A stretch of DNA of 64,000 nt from NCBI GenBank assembly GCA_049687015.1, contig JBAVIP010000029.1:1-64000 (forward strand), read 5' to 3'. Positions 1 through 8,601 of this stretch are shown here, one piece after another. The notes beneath the pieces were generated by a model, which was not told where the DNA came from, did no database searches, and was given only the letters and a program-made list of their open reading frames with translations. The DNA is from Methylotenera_A sp049687015 (GTDB lineage: Bacteria > Pseudomonadota > Gammaproteobacteria > Burkholderiales > Methylophilaceae). Every line of letters begins with the position of its first letter. Position 1 is the stretch's first letter. A program made the position numbers and the translations under genes.

Positions 1-99
1 GGTGATCGCTGCGGTTAATGTGGTTTTACCATGATCCACGTGCCCAATCGTGCCTACGTTCACGTGCGGCTTGGTACGTTCGAATTTGCCTTTTGCCAT
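1..99 (-). CDS. tuf: Elongation factor Tu, N-terminal part (cut by window edge)
   Basis: The first 33 codons read MAKGKFERTKPHVNVGTIGH and continue through the P-loop VDHGKTT, the hallmark EF-Tu N-terminus. EF-Tu delivers aminoacyl-tRNA to the ribosome in a GTP-dependent manner. The ATG is at 99-97; the rest of the gene lies before base 1. It is downstream of four tRNA genes on the same strand, the arrangement of the E. coli tufB operon, so co-transcription with the tRNAs is likely. Confidence 0.97.
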   Translation of the reverse strand, partial: MAKGKFERTKPHVNVGTIGHVDHGKTTLTAAIT

Positions 100-201
100 T
101 TTTTAATCCTTTGCGTAATCTTTATAAATAATTTTAATAAAATTTTATTAACTTAATTTTTAGCTTTGCCAATATCAATTGGACAACAAGTACCACTTCT
201 A

Positions 202-229
202 AAAGTTTTATTTAACTTAATAAAACTTT
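202..229. repeat. Perfect 11-bp inverted repeat between tRNA-Thr and tuf
   Basis: AAAGTTTTATT (202-212) pairs exactly with AATAAAACTTT (219-229) around a 6-base loop. It lies in the AT-rich 175-bp spacer between tRNA-Thr(GGU) and tuf. Neither side has a long T run, so it is not a convincing intrinsic terminator. A processing hairpin separating the tRNA precursor from tuf mRNA is one possibility (inference). Confidence 0.5.
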
Positions 230-274
230 AACACTACATTGTTTTAAACTGCTTTTTATACCAGCACTGCTTCC

Positions 275-349
<75 letters not shown>

Positions 350-396
350 CCTGTCACAAACAAAAATACAAACAAACCCATATAAACTCAATTGTT

Positions 397-472
397 TGGA
401 GCGGGCGACGAGACTCGAACTCGCGACATTCAGTTTGGAAAACTGAAGCTCTACCAACTGAGCTACACCCGC
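397..472 (-). tRNA. tRNA-Gly (anticodon UCC)
   Basis: A 76-nt cloverleaf with encoded CCA: acceptor GCGGGTG/CGCCCGC (one G-U pair), anticodon stem TCAGT/ACTGA, loop TTTCCAA with anticodon UCC, and a normal TTCGAGT T loop. Third of the four tRNAs upstream of tuf, in the same relative place as E. coli glyT. Confidence 0.97.
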
Positions 473-607
473 TTCGCAGTTCACAATCCGAGCCACTCCC
501 CGCTTCGCGTTATGCACTCCTAACCACCGCAACCCGCTAAAAACAACGCCTACAGGCTCTTTACAGCAACCACTACTTAACTACTTTTATAATGCGAATT
601 CAATTCT

Positions 608-692
608 TGGTGGAGGGGGAAGGATTCGAACCTTCGTACTCAGAGAGAACGGATTTACAGTCCGTCGCCTTTAACCACTCGGCCACCCCTCC
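608..692 (-). tRNA. tRNA-Tyr (anticodon GUA)
   Basis: An 85-nt class II tRNA with a long variable arm and encoded CCA. Acceptor GGAGGGG/CCCCTCC is perfect, anticodon stem ACGGA/TCCGT encloses CTGTAAA with anticodon GUA, and T arm GAAGG/CCTTC encloses TTCGAAT. Second in the tRNA array, like E. coli tyrU. Confidence 0.97.
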
Positions 693-833
693 TAACCGAA
701 CCCGCGATTATGCTTATTTTTTGACATGCTGTCAAACAAAATAGACTCAAAATTCAACAATTATTTAAATGCTAATTTAAATAATGGCTAATGTATGTTT
801 TTGGAGAATGTTTACTAGATTCTAGTGAGATTT

Positions 834-909
834 TGGTGCCGGATGTCGGAATCGAACTGACGACCTTCGCATTACAAGTGCGCTGCTCTACCAACTGAGC
901 TAATCCGGC
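834..909 (-). tRNA. tRNA-Thr (anticodon UGU)
   Basis: A 76-nt cloverleaf with encoded CCA and a perfect GCCGGAT/ATCCGGC acceptor stem. The loop CTTGTAA gives anticodon UGU. Two helix mismatches are visible: G27-A43 closing the anticodon stem (GCGCA/TGCGA) and A52-C62 in the T stem (GTCAG/CCGAC). It is first in the array, like E. coli thrU. Confidence 0.94.
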
Positions 910-939
910 GTTTTTCTTGAAGGCGTGACTATATCACTT

Positions 940-968
940 TTTATAAATCGGCGACTAGCCCTTTTTAA
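940..968 (-). promoter_or_regulatory. Candidate sigma-70 promoter of the tRNA-tuf operon
   Basis: On the minus strand, TTAAAA (968-963) and TATAAA (945-940) are separated by exactly 17 bases and lie about 30 bases before tRNA-Thr(UGU). The match to -35/-10 consensus is moderate. It lies in the 90-bp gap after sspB, where an independent start for the tRNA array is expected. Confidence 0.4.
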
Positions 969-999
969 GAAAAATTTTGCTGCTCGCTACTTAAACTTA

Positions 1000-1440
1000 C
1001 TATTTAACGATAGTTAAAGTTGGCTTCTTTTTTGCGTTAGTTATATCGACTGCCGCTTCGCCTTTAGCTTCAAGCGGGGTGGCCATCGGTGCAGACTGAG
1101 CCTCGGTCTTATCAGAGCTGGTTTGCGCACCCACTTCAAAAAACATGCCTTGCCCATTTTCACGCGCAAAAATGCCTTTTACAGCACCCATTGGCACATA
1201 CAGGTTTTGCGAAACGCCACCAAAACGCGCAGAAAACACAATCGCCTCATTATCAATGTGCAAATCTTTGGTAGCCGAATAGTTAAGATTGAGCACGATC
1301 TCACCATCTTTTACATACGCCATCGGCACGCGTGTTTGTGAGTTTACAACGACCAACAGGTGAGGCGTCAAGCTGCTATCCACGCACCATTCATGAATGG
1401 CGCGCACCATATATGGCTTGGTGGAAATAAGCTCACTCAT
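1000..1440 (-). CDS. sspB: ClpXP protease specificity-enhancing factor SspB
   Basis: A 146-residue protein. Residues 1-105 carry the SspB fold sequence (start MSELISTKPYMVRAIHEWC; core around NLNYSATKDLHIDNEAIVFSARFGG), which binds ssrA-tagged substrates. A variable Ala/Lys-rich linker follows, then a C-terminal TLTIVK tail resembling the ClpX-docking motif of SspB adaptors. It is 7 bp downstream of sspA, as in most Beta- and Gammaproteobacteria, and ends the petABC-sspAB run. No terminator hairpin is evident after it. Confidence 0.95.
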   Translation of the reverse strand: MSELISTKPYMVRAIHEWCVDSSLTPHLLVVVNSQTRVPMAYVKDGEIVLNLNYSATKDLHIDNEAIVFSARFGGVSQNLYVPMGAVKGIFARENGQGMFFEVGAQTSSDKTEAQSAPMATPLEAKGEAAVDITNAKKKPTLTIVK

Positions 1441-1447
1441 CCAAAAA

Positions 1448-2047
1448 CTACTTTCTCATTGCCTTTTCTGAAGGCGTCATCGCATCCGCATAAAGCGGGC
1501 GCGAGAACAGGCGCTCGGCATATTTCAATAATGGCGCAGCTTGATTGGGTAAATCGATACCATAATACCCCAAACGCCATAAAAGCGGCGTCACTGCCAC
1601 ATCCAGCATCGAATATTCATCGCCTAGCAGATAGTTTTGTTTGCTGAAAATAGGCACAATCTGCGTTAAATTGTCACGAATAGTTTTACGTGCTTTATCG
1701 GCTTTTTCATCATCGCCAGATTCAATGTCTTTGATGTGGTCGAACAAATCTTTTTCAAAGTTATACAAAAACAATCTTGCACGCGCTCGCATTACTGGGT
1801 CCGCCGGCATTAGCTGCGGATGCGGAAAGCGCTCATCAATGTATTCGTTAATAATGTTAGCTTCCGACAACACCAAATCGCGCTCCACTAGCACTGGCAC
1901 TGCGCCGTAGGGATTCAGCACCGCCAAATCTTCGGCTTTATTAGCCAAATCCACATCGATCACTTCAAAATCCATGCCTTTTTCATACAGCACAATACGG
2001 CAGCGGTGGCTAAAAGGATCGACTGACCCCGAGTAAAGTTTCATCAT
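1448..2047 (-). CDS. sspA: Stringent starvation protein A (GST-fold RNA polymerase-associated protein)
   Basis: A 199-residue glutathione-S-transferase-fold protein beginning MMKLYSGSVDPFSHRCRIVL, with thioredoxin-like domain about 1-80 and helical domain about 85-199. The family binds RNA polymerase and acts in starvation and acid responses; it is not expected to use glutathione catalytically. Two adjacent ATGs (2047 and 2044) are possible starts. It follows the bc1 genes with a 55-bp gap and is paired with sspB. Confidence 0.94.
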   Translation of the reverse strand: MMKLYSGSVDPFSHRCRIVLYEKGMDFEVIDVDLANKAEDLAVLNPYGAVPVLVERDLVLSEANIINEYIDERFPHPQLMPADPVMRARARLFLYNFEKDLFDHIKDIESGDDEKADKARKTIRDNLTQIVPIFSKQNYLLGDEYSMLDVAVTPLLWRLGYYGIDLPNQAAPLLKYAERLFSRPLYADAMTPSEKAMRK

Positions 2048-2102
2048 AATCGTTATTCTCTTTTAAATTAGAAATGCGTTTTAATTACTATTAAGTAGAT
2101 TT

Positions 2103-2807
2103 CTATTTAATATCTTTCCAGTATGCTTTTTTAAGCTTGATCGCTAACACTAGCAACACGCCCAGGAACAACAACACCCATAGACCAATGCATTTCAGAT
2201 GCTGTTTGGCAGGCTCGGCCATAAACGTCATATAGTTGGTCAAATCGGCCACAAACGCATTGTATTCTTCAGGATTCATCCTGCCAGGCTTGGTCACTTC
2301 CAGTTGATGTGTTTCATGATTTAACACTTGCTCGCCTTGCAGCTCGTACAACACATGCGGCATAGCAACCTTGTCGAACACGATATTGTTCCAGCCGGTT
2401 GGAGTTGTATCATCACGATAAAACCCTCGCAGATAAGCATAGACCCAATCAGCACCACGCGCACGAACAAGCACTGACAAATCAGGCGGTGCCACACCAA
2501 ACCATTTTTTAGCGTCTTTCGGGTTCATCGCCACCTTCATGGTGTCGCCCACTTTTTCGCCCGCAAACAGCAGATTGTCCTTAATTTGCTTTTCAGTCAG
2601 GCCAATGTCCTGCAAACGGTTATAGCGCATGTAGTTGGCGCCATGGCAATTAAGGCAATTGTTCACAAACGTACGCGCACCACGCTGTAGCGATGCTTGG
2701 TCACTAGGATCAATCGGTGCAGAAACAGTAATCGCCTCCTCACCCGCCAATGCTATTAACGGCAAAAATGCCAGACTTAATATTAGTTTTTTTAGATTGT
2801 TTTTCAT
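2103..2807 (-). CDS. petC: Ubiquinol-cytochrome c reductase, cytochrome c1 subunit
   Basis: A 234-residue protein with a signal peptide (residues 1-21), one covalent heme site CLNCH (Cys51, Cys54, His55), a downstream AMPHVL segment likely to supply the Met ligand, and a C-terminal membrane anchor (about 206-226). It passes electrons from the Rieske centre to soluble cytochrome c. Its ATG is 2 bp from the cytochrome b stop codon, so translation is probably coupled. Confidence 0.97.
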   Translation of the reverse strand: MKNNLKKLILSLAFLPLIALAGEEAITVSAPIDPSDQASLQRGARTFVNNCLNCHGANYMRYNRLQDIGLTEKQIKDNLLFAGEKVGDTMKVAMNPKDAKKWFGVAPPDLSVLVRARGADWVYAYLRGFYRDDTTPTGWNNIVFDKVAMPHVLYELQGEQVLNHETHQLEVTKPGRMNPEEYNAFVADLTNYMTFMAEPAKQHLKCIGLWVLLFLGVLLVLAIKLKKAYWKDIK

Positions 2808-2808
2808 A

Positions 2809-4116
2809 TTAGTACGTCACCCTTTCTGGCACTGGCTTGGTTTTATCTTTTGCGGTATACCAAGGCATCAGGATGAAGAATAAAAAGTAAATGATGGTGA
2901 ATATGCGCGCAACCACGGTAGCGCGATCTGCACCGCCCAGCCAGCTGCCAAATTGTCCCCACACATTCGATGGCACGGTACCTAGGTAACCTAGCACTAA
3001 AAAGCTTACCACAAAGGCCGCAAGCCAATTTTTGTAAAGCGCGCCGCGATAGCGGATGGACTTGACAGGGCTCTTGTCCAGCCACGGCAAGAATGCAAAT
3101 GCCACGACCGATAAACCCATGGCCGCCACACCAGGAAACTGTGAATTCAACACCGGTGGTACGGCACGCAAGATTGAATAGTACGGCGTGAAATACCATA
3201 CAGGTGCGATATGTGCTGGCGTTTTAAGTGAATCAGCTGGAACGAAATTGTTCGCCTCTAAAAAGTAGCCGCCCATTTCAGGCGCAAAGAAAATAATGGC
3301 CGCAAACACCATTAAAAACACCACCACACCCACTATGTCTTTCACAGTGTAGTATGGATGAAACGGAATACCATCCAGCGGAATGCCAGTTTTTTTGTCT
3401 TTTTTGGCTTTAATTTCAATGCCATCGGGATTGTTAGAGCCCACCTCATGCAAGGCGATTAAATGCACCACTACCAGGCCCAACAGCACTAGCGGCAATG
3501 CAATCACATGGAATGCAAAAAAGCGATTCAAGGTAGCATCGGATATCAGATAATCGCCGCGTAGCCACTCAGATAAATCTGGTCCAATAAATGGAATTGC
3601 ACTAAACAAGTTGACAATCACTTGCGCACCCCAGTAAGACATTTGCCCCCAGGGCAGCAGATAGCCAAAGAAAGCCTCACCCATCAGGCACAAGAAAATA
3701 GCTACGCCAAATAGCCAAATCAACTCACGAGGATTACGATATGAACCATAAATAATGCCGCGGAACATATGCAGATACACCACAATAAAGAACATGGAAG
3801 CACCTGTAGAGTGCATGTAGCGAATGATATTACCGCCAAACACGTCGCGCATGATGTACTCGACCGAAGCAAATGCCAGCTCAGCATCCGGCTTATAGTG
3901 CATCGTTAAAAAGATGCCGGTCAAAATCTGTAGCACCAACACCAACATAGCTAAGGAGCCAAAAAAGTACCAGAAATTGAAATTCTTGGGTGCGTAGTAT
4001 TCGGTTAAATGATTTTTTATATTGCTGGTTAATGGAAAGCGCGCATCAATCCAATCCATCGCGCAACCCATAATACCTTTAGTTCCAGTAGTAGCTTGAG
4101 TCTCTTTGTCAGCCAT
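2809..4116 (-). CDS. petB: Cytochrome b of the bc1 complex
   Basis: A 435-residue polytopic protein with eight predicted membrane helices. The two heme-ligand pairs are visible as His102/His116 and His203/His218. The quinol-oxidation region has GYLLPWGQMSYWGAQVI and PVWYFTPYY; the first Glu of the classical PEWY motif is Val here, a variant I recall from beta/gammaproteobacterial enzymes. It is single-chain, not split as in b6f. It is 3 bp from petA and 2 bp from petC. Confidence 0.97.
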   Translation of the reverse strand: MADKETQATTGTKGIMGCAMDWIDARFPLTSNIKNHLTEYYAPKNFNFWYFFGSLAMLVLVLQILTGIFLTMHYKPDAELAFASVEYIMRDVFGGNIIRYMHSTGASMFFIVVYLHMFRGIIYGSYRNPRELIWLFGVAIFLCLMGEAFFGYLLPWGQMSYWGAQVIVNLFSAIPFIGPDLSEWLRGDYLISDATLNRFFAFHVIALPLVLLGLVVVHLIALHEVGSNNPDGIEIKAKKDKKTGIPLDGIPFHPYYTVKDIVGVVVFLMVFAAIIFFAPEMGGYFLEANNFVPADSLKTPAHIAPVWYFTPYYSILRAVPPVLNSQFPGVAAMGLSVVAFAFLPWLDKSPVKSIRYRGALYKNWLAAFVVSFLVLGYLGTVPSNVWGQFGSWLGGADRATVVARIFTIIYFLFFILMPWYTAKDKTKPVPERVTY

Positions 4117-4119
4117 GAT

Positions 4120-4770
4120 TTACGCCTCCGCCTTTGTATCGACACCAATCAACAAAGTGGTGTCAGTTAAATATTGATGCGGAGGAACAACTAGGTTGGT
4201 AGGAGCTGGCGAGCCTTTAAATACACGGCCCGCAAGGTCAAACTTCGATCCATGACATGGGCAGAAGAAACCGCCCGCCCAGTTATTACCCATATCACCA
4301 CCTGCCTGTAATTTTGCTGTTGGCGAGCAACCCAAGTGCGTACAAATACCTACCACCACTGAGATATTTTCTTTAATCGAACGATGTGAATTTTTAGAAT
4401 ACGCCGGCTGTTGTGAAACAACATCACTATCTGGATCAGATAATTGATCATTATGTTTTGCCAGTTCAGCCGTTTGCTCCGGCGTACGGTTGATGATCCA
4501 CACCGGTTTACCGCGCCATTCCGCCGTCATGATAGTGCCAGGCTCAATTTTGCTGATATCCACTTCCACTGGCGCGCCTGCCGCCTTAGCACGCTCACTT
4601 GGCAACATACTGCCCACAAATGGCACAGCGACTGCCGCTGCACCAACTGCGCCGGTACAGGCAGTTGCGTTGATTAAAAATTGTCGTTTTTCTAGGTCAA
4701 CCTCTGAAGGCGGGTGAAATGATAACGTGCTGTTTTTGTCAATGCCTGCTTTTAACTTGGTGTCTGACAT
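4120..4770 (-). CDS. petA: Rieske iron-sulfur subunit of the bc1 complex
   Basis: A 216-residue protein with both Rieske boxes: CTHLGC (Cys143, His145, Cys148) and CPCHGS (Cys170, Cys172, His173). These bind the [2Fe-2S] centre and supply the disulfide pair. The N-terminus has a polar extension of about 28 residues, then KRQFLINATA and a hydrophobic stretch, consistent with a retained Tat-type anchor; tatABC is in this window. It is the first gene of petABC-sspAB. Confidence 0.97.
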   Translation of the reverse strand: MSDTKLKAGIDKNSTLSFHPPSEVDLEKRQFLINATACTGAVGAAAVAVPFVGSMLPSERAKAAGAPVEVDISKIEPGTIMTAEWRGKPVWIINRTPEQTAELAKHNDQLSDPDSDVVSQQPAYSKNSHRSIKENISVVVGICTHLGCSPTAKLQAGGDMGNNWAGGFFCPCHGSKFDLAGRVFKGSPAPTNLVVPPHQYLTDTTLLIGVDTKAEA

Positions 4771-4829
4771 CTGCTTCCCTTAACTTGCCTTTTTAGGACA
4801 TGGCTTACATACAATTTGCAAAACGCGTA

Positions 4830-4858
4830 ATTATACATTTTTTTACCCAACAATCCAA
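4830..4858 (-). promoter_or_regulatory. petA: Candidate promoter of petABC-sspAB
   Basis: On the minus strand a perfect TATAAT -10 (4835-4830) lies 17 bases after TTGGAT (4858-4853), a weaker -35. The -10 is about 60 bases ahead of the petA ATG, in the gap between the Nif3-like gene and petA. Confidence 0.5.
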
Positions 4859-4890
4859 ATTTAATTCGATAACTAATTGATACATATCAA

Positions 4891-5637
4891 TTAAACTGGA
4901 TTATCAATATCAATAAAATCATGCTGAATTCCAAACTTTTTCGCCAAATGTTCACCTAATGCTTGTATGCCGTAACGTTCTGTTGCGTGATGCCCGGCTG
5001 CGATATAAGACATGCCTGTTTCACGCGCAATATGCACAGTTTGCTCAGAAATCTCACCGCTGATATACACATCAACATTAGCGGCAACTGCCTGCTCTAT
5101 ATAACCTTGTGCTGCCCCCGTACAAAGGGCTACATGCTTAACTGGCTTAGTTAAATCGCCAACCACTTGCGGTTTACGTTTAAGTTTTTTCTCTATAAGT
5201 TCTGCAAGGCTTTTTAGCGTTTGTGGCTGACTTAACTCTGCCAGAGCCAGCATGTCCTTTTCTCCTGCCCAGCCTGTAAGCTCAAGCCCAAACTGCCTGG
5301 CAAGCATGACATTGTTGCCAAATTCAGGGTGCGCATCCAGCGGCAAATGAAAGGCAAACAGATTAATGTCATGTTGCAGCAAAAACTGAATTCTCCGCTT
5401 TTTAATACCCGTGATAGGCAGCGCCTCACCGCGCCAAAAATAACCATGATGTACCAAAATCGCATCGGCATTGGCTTTGTGTGCGGCTTGCAGCAAATCG
5501 TAACTTGCCGTTACACCTGTTACGATCTTATTGATTTCACTTTTGCCTTCGACCTGCAAACCGTTCGGGCAGTAATCGCTAAAACGTTCGGGTTGCAGCA
5601 ATTGATTTAAATAATCGCTAAGGTCATTTATTTTCAT
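4891..5637 (-). CDS. Nif3-like dinuclear metal-centre hexameric protein
   Basis: A 248-residue NIF3/YbgI family protein. Metal-binding signatures are visible: VHHGYFWRGE near residue 63, FHLPLDAHPEFGNN near 96-110, and GHHATERYGIQALGEHL near the C-terminus. YbgI forms a ring-shaped hexamer with two metals per subunit; its cellular role is unsettled, with links to GTP cyclohydrolase-like or repair functions. It is divergent from the DegS-like protease gene, with a 48-bp gap, a neighbour pair common in Proteobacteria. Confidence 0.93.
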   Translation of the reverse strand: MKINDLSDYLNQLLQPERFSDYCPNGLQVEGKSEINKIVTGVTASYDLLQAAHKANADAILVHHGYFWRGEALPITGIKKRRIQFLLQHDINLFAFHLPLDAHPEFGNNVMLARQFGLELTGWAGEKDMLALAELSQPQTLKSLAELIEKKLKRKPQVVGDLTKPVKHVALCTGAAQGYIEQAVAANVDVYISGEISEQTVHIARETGMSYIAAGHHATERYGIQALGEHLAKKFGIQHDFIDIDNPV

Positions 5638-5685
5638 GAAATTTCACCTATACTTATATGCATTCAATTTAAAGTTTTTTAATAT

Positions 5686-6852
5686 ATGCAACGAATTTGG
5701 CTTATTTTTGCACAATCCGTCACTGCCTGCTTGGGCTTATTGTTTGTACTACGACTTTTTTATCCGCATTTACTTGAAACGGGACAACAGCCTATTGTCA
5801 TCAACCAGGTAGAACCAAGCGCAATAGACAGCACCAAAGCTATTTCAAAAACCAGCTATAGCGGCGCTGCAAAAAAGGCCATGCCTTCGGTAGTGAATAT
5901 TTTCACCTCGAGCAAAGTGAGCACGCCCAATCCACATGATCAGTATAAAGACGATCCATTATTTAGGCATTTTTTCGGTGACCAGCTGGATAATGAGGAA
6001 GATCAGCCAGAAAACAGTTTGGGTAGCGGCGTGATTGTAAGTGAGCAAGGCTTAATCTTAACCAATGACCACGTGGTTGCTAGCGCTGACGAAATCGAGG
6101 TAGCCTTGGCAGACGGCAGAAAACTCTCGGCCAAAGTGGTAGGTACCGACCCTGACACTGATTTAGCCGTGTTAAAAGTGGAAGCAGATAAACTACCTGC
6201 CATTACTTTTGCTGCTTCTGAAAAACTTAACGTGGGTGATGTTGTGCTCGCTATCGGCAACCCCTTTGGCGTAGGACAAACCGTCACACAAGGCATTGTT
6301 AGCGCGCTTGGACGAAACCATTTGGGCATTAATACCTATGAAAACTTTATTCAAACCGATGCATCCATCAACCCCGGCAACTCTGGCGGTGCGTTAATTG
6401 ATGCTGAAGGCAACTTAGTAGGCGTCAATAGTGCCATCTATTCACGTAATGGCGGTAGCATGGGCATTGGCTTCGCCATTCCGGCAGGAATAGCCAAACA
6501 AGTCATGGAACAAATTGCAGTGAGTGGCAGCGTGACGCGCGGCTGGATTGGCATCGAAGCGCAGGATATCACGCCAGAATTAGCCGAATCATTCAAACTA
6601 TCTCAAGCGCGAGGCTCTTTGATTGCTGGCGTATTGCGAAATAGCCCAGCAGACTCCGCAGGCCTGAAAGCTGGCGATGTGCTGCTGGCTATCAATGACA
6701 AAGAAGTCAACGATAGCAGCAGCATGCTGAATTTGATTGCCGCATTAAAACCGAATGAAAAAGCTGTATTAAAGATCGCCAGAGCTGAAAAAGAGTTGAA
6801 GATAAACGTGACGGTAGGCAAACGGCCAAAACCTGCGGTTGCAAGCAAATAG
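5686..6852 (+). CDS. Membrane-anchored trypsin-like serine protease with one PDZ domain (DegS/AlgW type)
   Basis: A 388-residue HtrA-family protease. One hydrophobic segment near residues 5-27 should anchor it in the inner membrane facing the periplasm. The catalytic triad is His129 (TNDHV), Asp159 (DTDLAVLK) and Ser233 (GNSGG). A single PDZ domain follows at about 280-375. One PDZ plus an anchor fits DegS/AlgW, which senses outer-membrane stress and cuts the anti-sigma factor of RpoE, better than two-PDZ DegP. No rseA-like gene is adjacent, so the substrate is unknown. Confidence 0.92.
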   Translation: MQRIWLIFAQSVTACLGLLFVLRLFYPHLLETGQQPIVINQVEPSAIDSTKAISKTSYSGAAKKAMPSVVNIFTSSKVSTPNPHDQYKDDPLFRHFFGDQLDNEEDQPENSLGSGVIVSEQGLILTNDHVVASADEIEVALADGRKLSAKVVGTDPDTDLAVLKVEADKLPAITFAASEKLNVGDVVLAIGNPFGVGQTVTQGIVSALGRNHLGINTYENFIQTDASINPGNSGGALIDAEGNLVGVNSAIYSRNGGSMGIGFAIPAGIAKQVMEQIAVSGSVTRGWIGIEAQDITPELAESFKLSQARGSLIAGVLRNSPADSAGLKAGDVLLAINDKEVNDSSSMLNLIAALKPNEKAVLKIARAEKELKINVTVGKRPKPAVASK

Positions 6853-6870
6853 ATTCCTTCGAGAAGCCAC

Positions 6871-7422
6871 ATGGGTAAGCGTTATGAAGCACTCAGCGAC
6901 AAACTGATCGAGTTTATCAAGGCTCAAAAAATATTTTTCGTTGGCACAGCAACCGACGACAGCCGCGTCAATGTTTCACCCAAAGGCATGGATTCTCTGC
7001 GAGTTATCGACAATAAGCGCGTGGTTTGGCTAAACGTCACAGGTAGCGGCAACGAAACATCGGCACATATTCAACAGAATTCGCGAATGACGATCATGTT
7101 CTGCGCGCTAGATGGACCACCGCTAATATTGCGGCTTTACGGTAGCGCCAAAGTAATTCATAAAAATGACGCTGAATGGAAAAAGCTTTTTGCGTTATTC
7201 GAACCCTTGCCGGGCGCGCGTCAGATTTTTGATTTATCCATCGAACTGATACAAACCTCTTGTGGCATGGCTGTTCCTTACTATGAATATAGCGGTGACC
7301 GCGAGTTGTTAAATGACTGGGCGCAAAAAAGGGATGATGAAAGTATGAAGCAGTATTGGCTGGAGAAAAATCAGTTAAGTATTGATGACATACCTACCCA
7401 CATTGCCACAAAGAACATCTAA
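6871..7422 (+). CDS. Pyridoxamine 5'-phosphate oxidase-fold flavoprotein
   Basis: A 183-residue protein with the split-barrel PNPOx-like fold: KIFFVGTATDDSRVNVSPKG at about 20-39, then VVWLNVTGSGNETSAHI and RMTIMFCALDGPPLILRLYG. Family members bind FMN or F420 or degrade heme; this subgroup is uncharacterised and unlikely to be the true pyridoxine oxidase. It starts 18 bp after the protease gene on the same strand, and so is probably co-transcribed with it, and converges on tatC. Confidence 0.85.
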   Translation: MGKRYEALSDKLIEFIKAQKIFFVGTATDDSRVNVSPKGMDSLRVIDNKRVVWLNVTGSGNETSAHIQQNSRMTIMFCALDGPPLILRLYGSAKVIHKNDAEWKKLFALFEPLPGARQIFDLSIELIQTSCGMAVPYYEYSGDRELLNDWAQKRDDESMKQYWLEKNQLSIDDIPTHIATKNI

Positions 7423-7433
7423 GCGCTGATTGA

Positions 7434-8165
7434 TCAGACCTTTATCGAGTTAACCTTAGCCTGAGTAAATTGCGCAACTACAACACCTGCCTCGTATAAC
7501 AACCAAAGCGGCACTGCCAGCATAAACTGCGAAATAATATCGGGCGGTGTAAAAATAGCACCTAGGATAAACGCGCCGACTATCACGTAACCACGCACTT
7601 CTTTGAGTTGTGCAACCGTTACCCAGCCAAAGCGCACAATTAACACCACCGCAATCGGCACCTCAAAAGCCAATCCAAACGCCATAAACAGCGTCATTAC
7701 AAAATCAAGATATTGTGAAATATCCGTCATTACCGCTACGCCCACTGGCGCGCTGCCGACAATAAAACCAAACACTACAGGGAACACAGCAAAATAGGCA
7801 AATGCCATGCCGGTTAAAAACAGGACGCTGCTAACAACAATGACCGGCACCATTAATTTTTTTTCATGCGCATACAAGCCAGGCGCCACAAATGCCCAAA
7901 TCTGATACAACGTATGCGGCAGTGAAATCACAAATGCAGCCATCATGGCAACTTTCATCGGCACAAAAAATGGCGTGGTGACAGCAGTCGCGATCATTTG
8001 ACCACCCACAGGCAATTTGGCCAGCATAGGTGCGGCAAGCAGCGCATAGATTTTATTGGCGAACGGAAACAAGCCAATAAACACCAGCACAAAACCCAGG
8101 ACTATTCTTAGTAAGCGATTACGCAGCTCGATAAGATGAGATATAAATGATTCAGTTGGCGTCAT
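7434..8165 (-). CDS. tatC: Twin-arginine translocase subunit TatC
   Basis: A 243-residue protein with six predicted membrane helices and the N-terminal TESFISHLIELRNRLLRI signature, part of the site that recognises twin-arginine signals. With TatB it forms the substrate receptor. It is 7 bp after tatB and last in the tatABC run. Likely local clients include the Rieske protein and SoxY, which starts with an RR-motif signal. Confidence 0.97.
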   Translation of the reverse strand: MTPTESFISHLIELRNRLLRIVLGFVLVFIGLFPFANKIYALLAAPMLAKLPVGGQMIATAVTTPFFVPMKVAMMAAFVISLPHTLYQIWAFVAPGLYAHEKKLMVPVIVVSSVLFLTGMAFAYFAVFPVVFGFIVGSAPVGVAVMTDISQYLDFVMTLFMAFGLAFEVPIAVVLIVRFGWVTVAQLKEVRGYVIVGAFILGAIFTPPDIISQFMLAVPLWLLYEAGVVVAQFTQAKVNSIKV

Positions 8166-8172
8166 CCACTGT

Positions 8173-8580
8173 TCACTTTACTGCGGGTTTGACGCGTTTG
8201 GGTGATGATGCTTTAGTTTTATTAGAGCTACCCTCGCCAGGTGTATTCTTAGCAGACTTAATTTTGCTTGATTTGAGGCTTTTGCTTGATTTGGGAGCTT
8301 TTTGAGCAGTTTCTGTTAAGGAGTTTTTTATTTCTGCAGCTTGCTCGCTAACGCTGGCTTGTGTACTTTCCACTGTTTGCTTGATTTCCTGCTGCAGTTT
8401 TTGCAGCTCCTCAAAGCGCATTTCACGATTCACTTCTTCTTTTATTTGCGTCATGTAACGCTGCATGCGCCCAGTAAACGCGCCTACTGTACGCGCCACC
8501 TTTGGCAGCTTTTCAGGCCCAATCACCAAAAGTGCGACAACCGCAATAATCAGCAATTCTGAGAAAGAAACATCAAACAC
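8173..8580 (-). CDS. tatB: Sec-independent translocase subunit TatB
   Basis: A 135-residue protein with a short N-terminal membrane helix (MFDVSFSELLIIAVVALLVI), the GPEKLP hinge, and an amphipathic helix about 22-70. The C-terminal 45 residues are rich in Lys and Ser and probably disordered. The GPEKLPK motif and greater length separate it from TatA. Located between tatA and tatC with gaps of 21 and 7 bp. Confidence 0.95.
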   Translation of the reverse strand: MFDVSFSELLIIAVVALLVIGPEKLPKVARTVGAFTGRMQRYMTQIKEEVNREMRFEELQKLQQEIKQTVESTQASVSEQAAEIKNSLTETAQKAPKSSKSLKSSKIKSAKNTPGEGSSNKTKASSPKRVKPAVK

Positions 8581-8601
8581 TTTAAGCGCTATTACTTAAT
8601 T

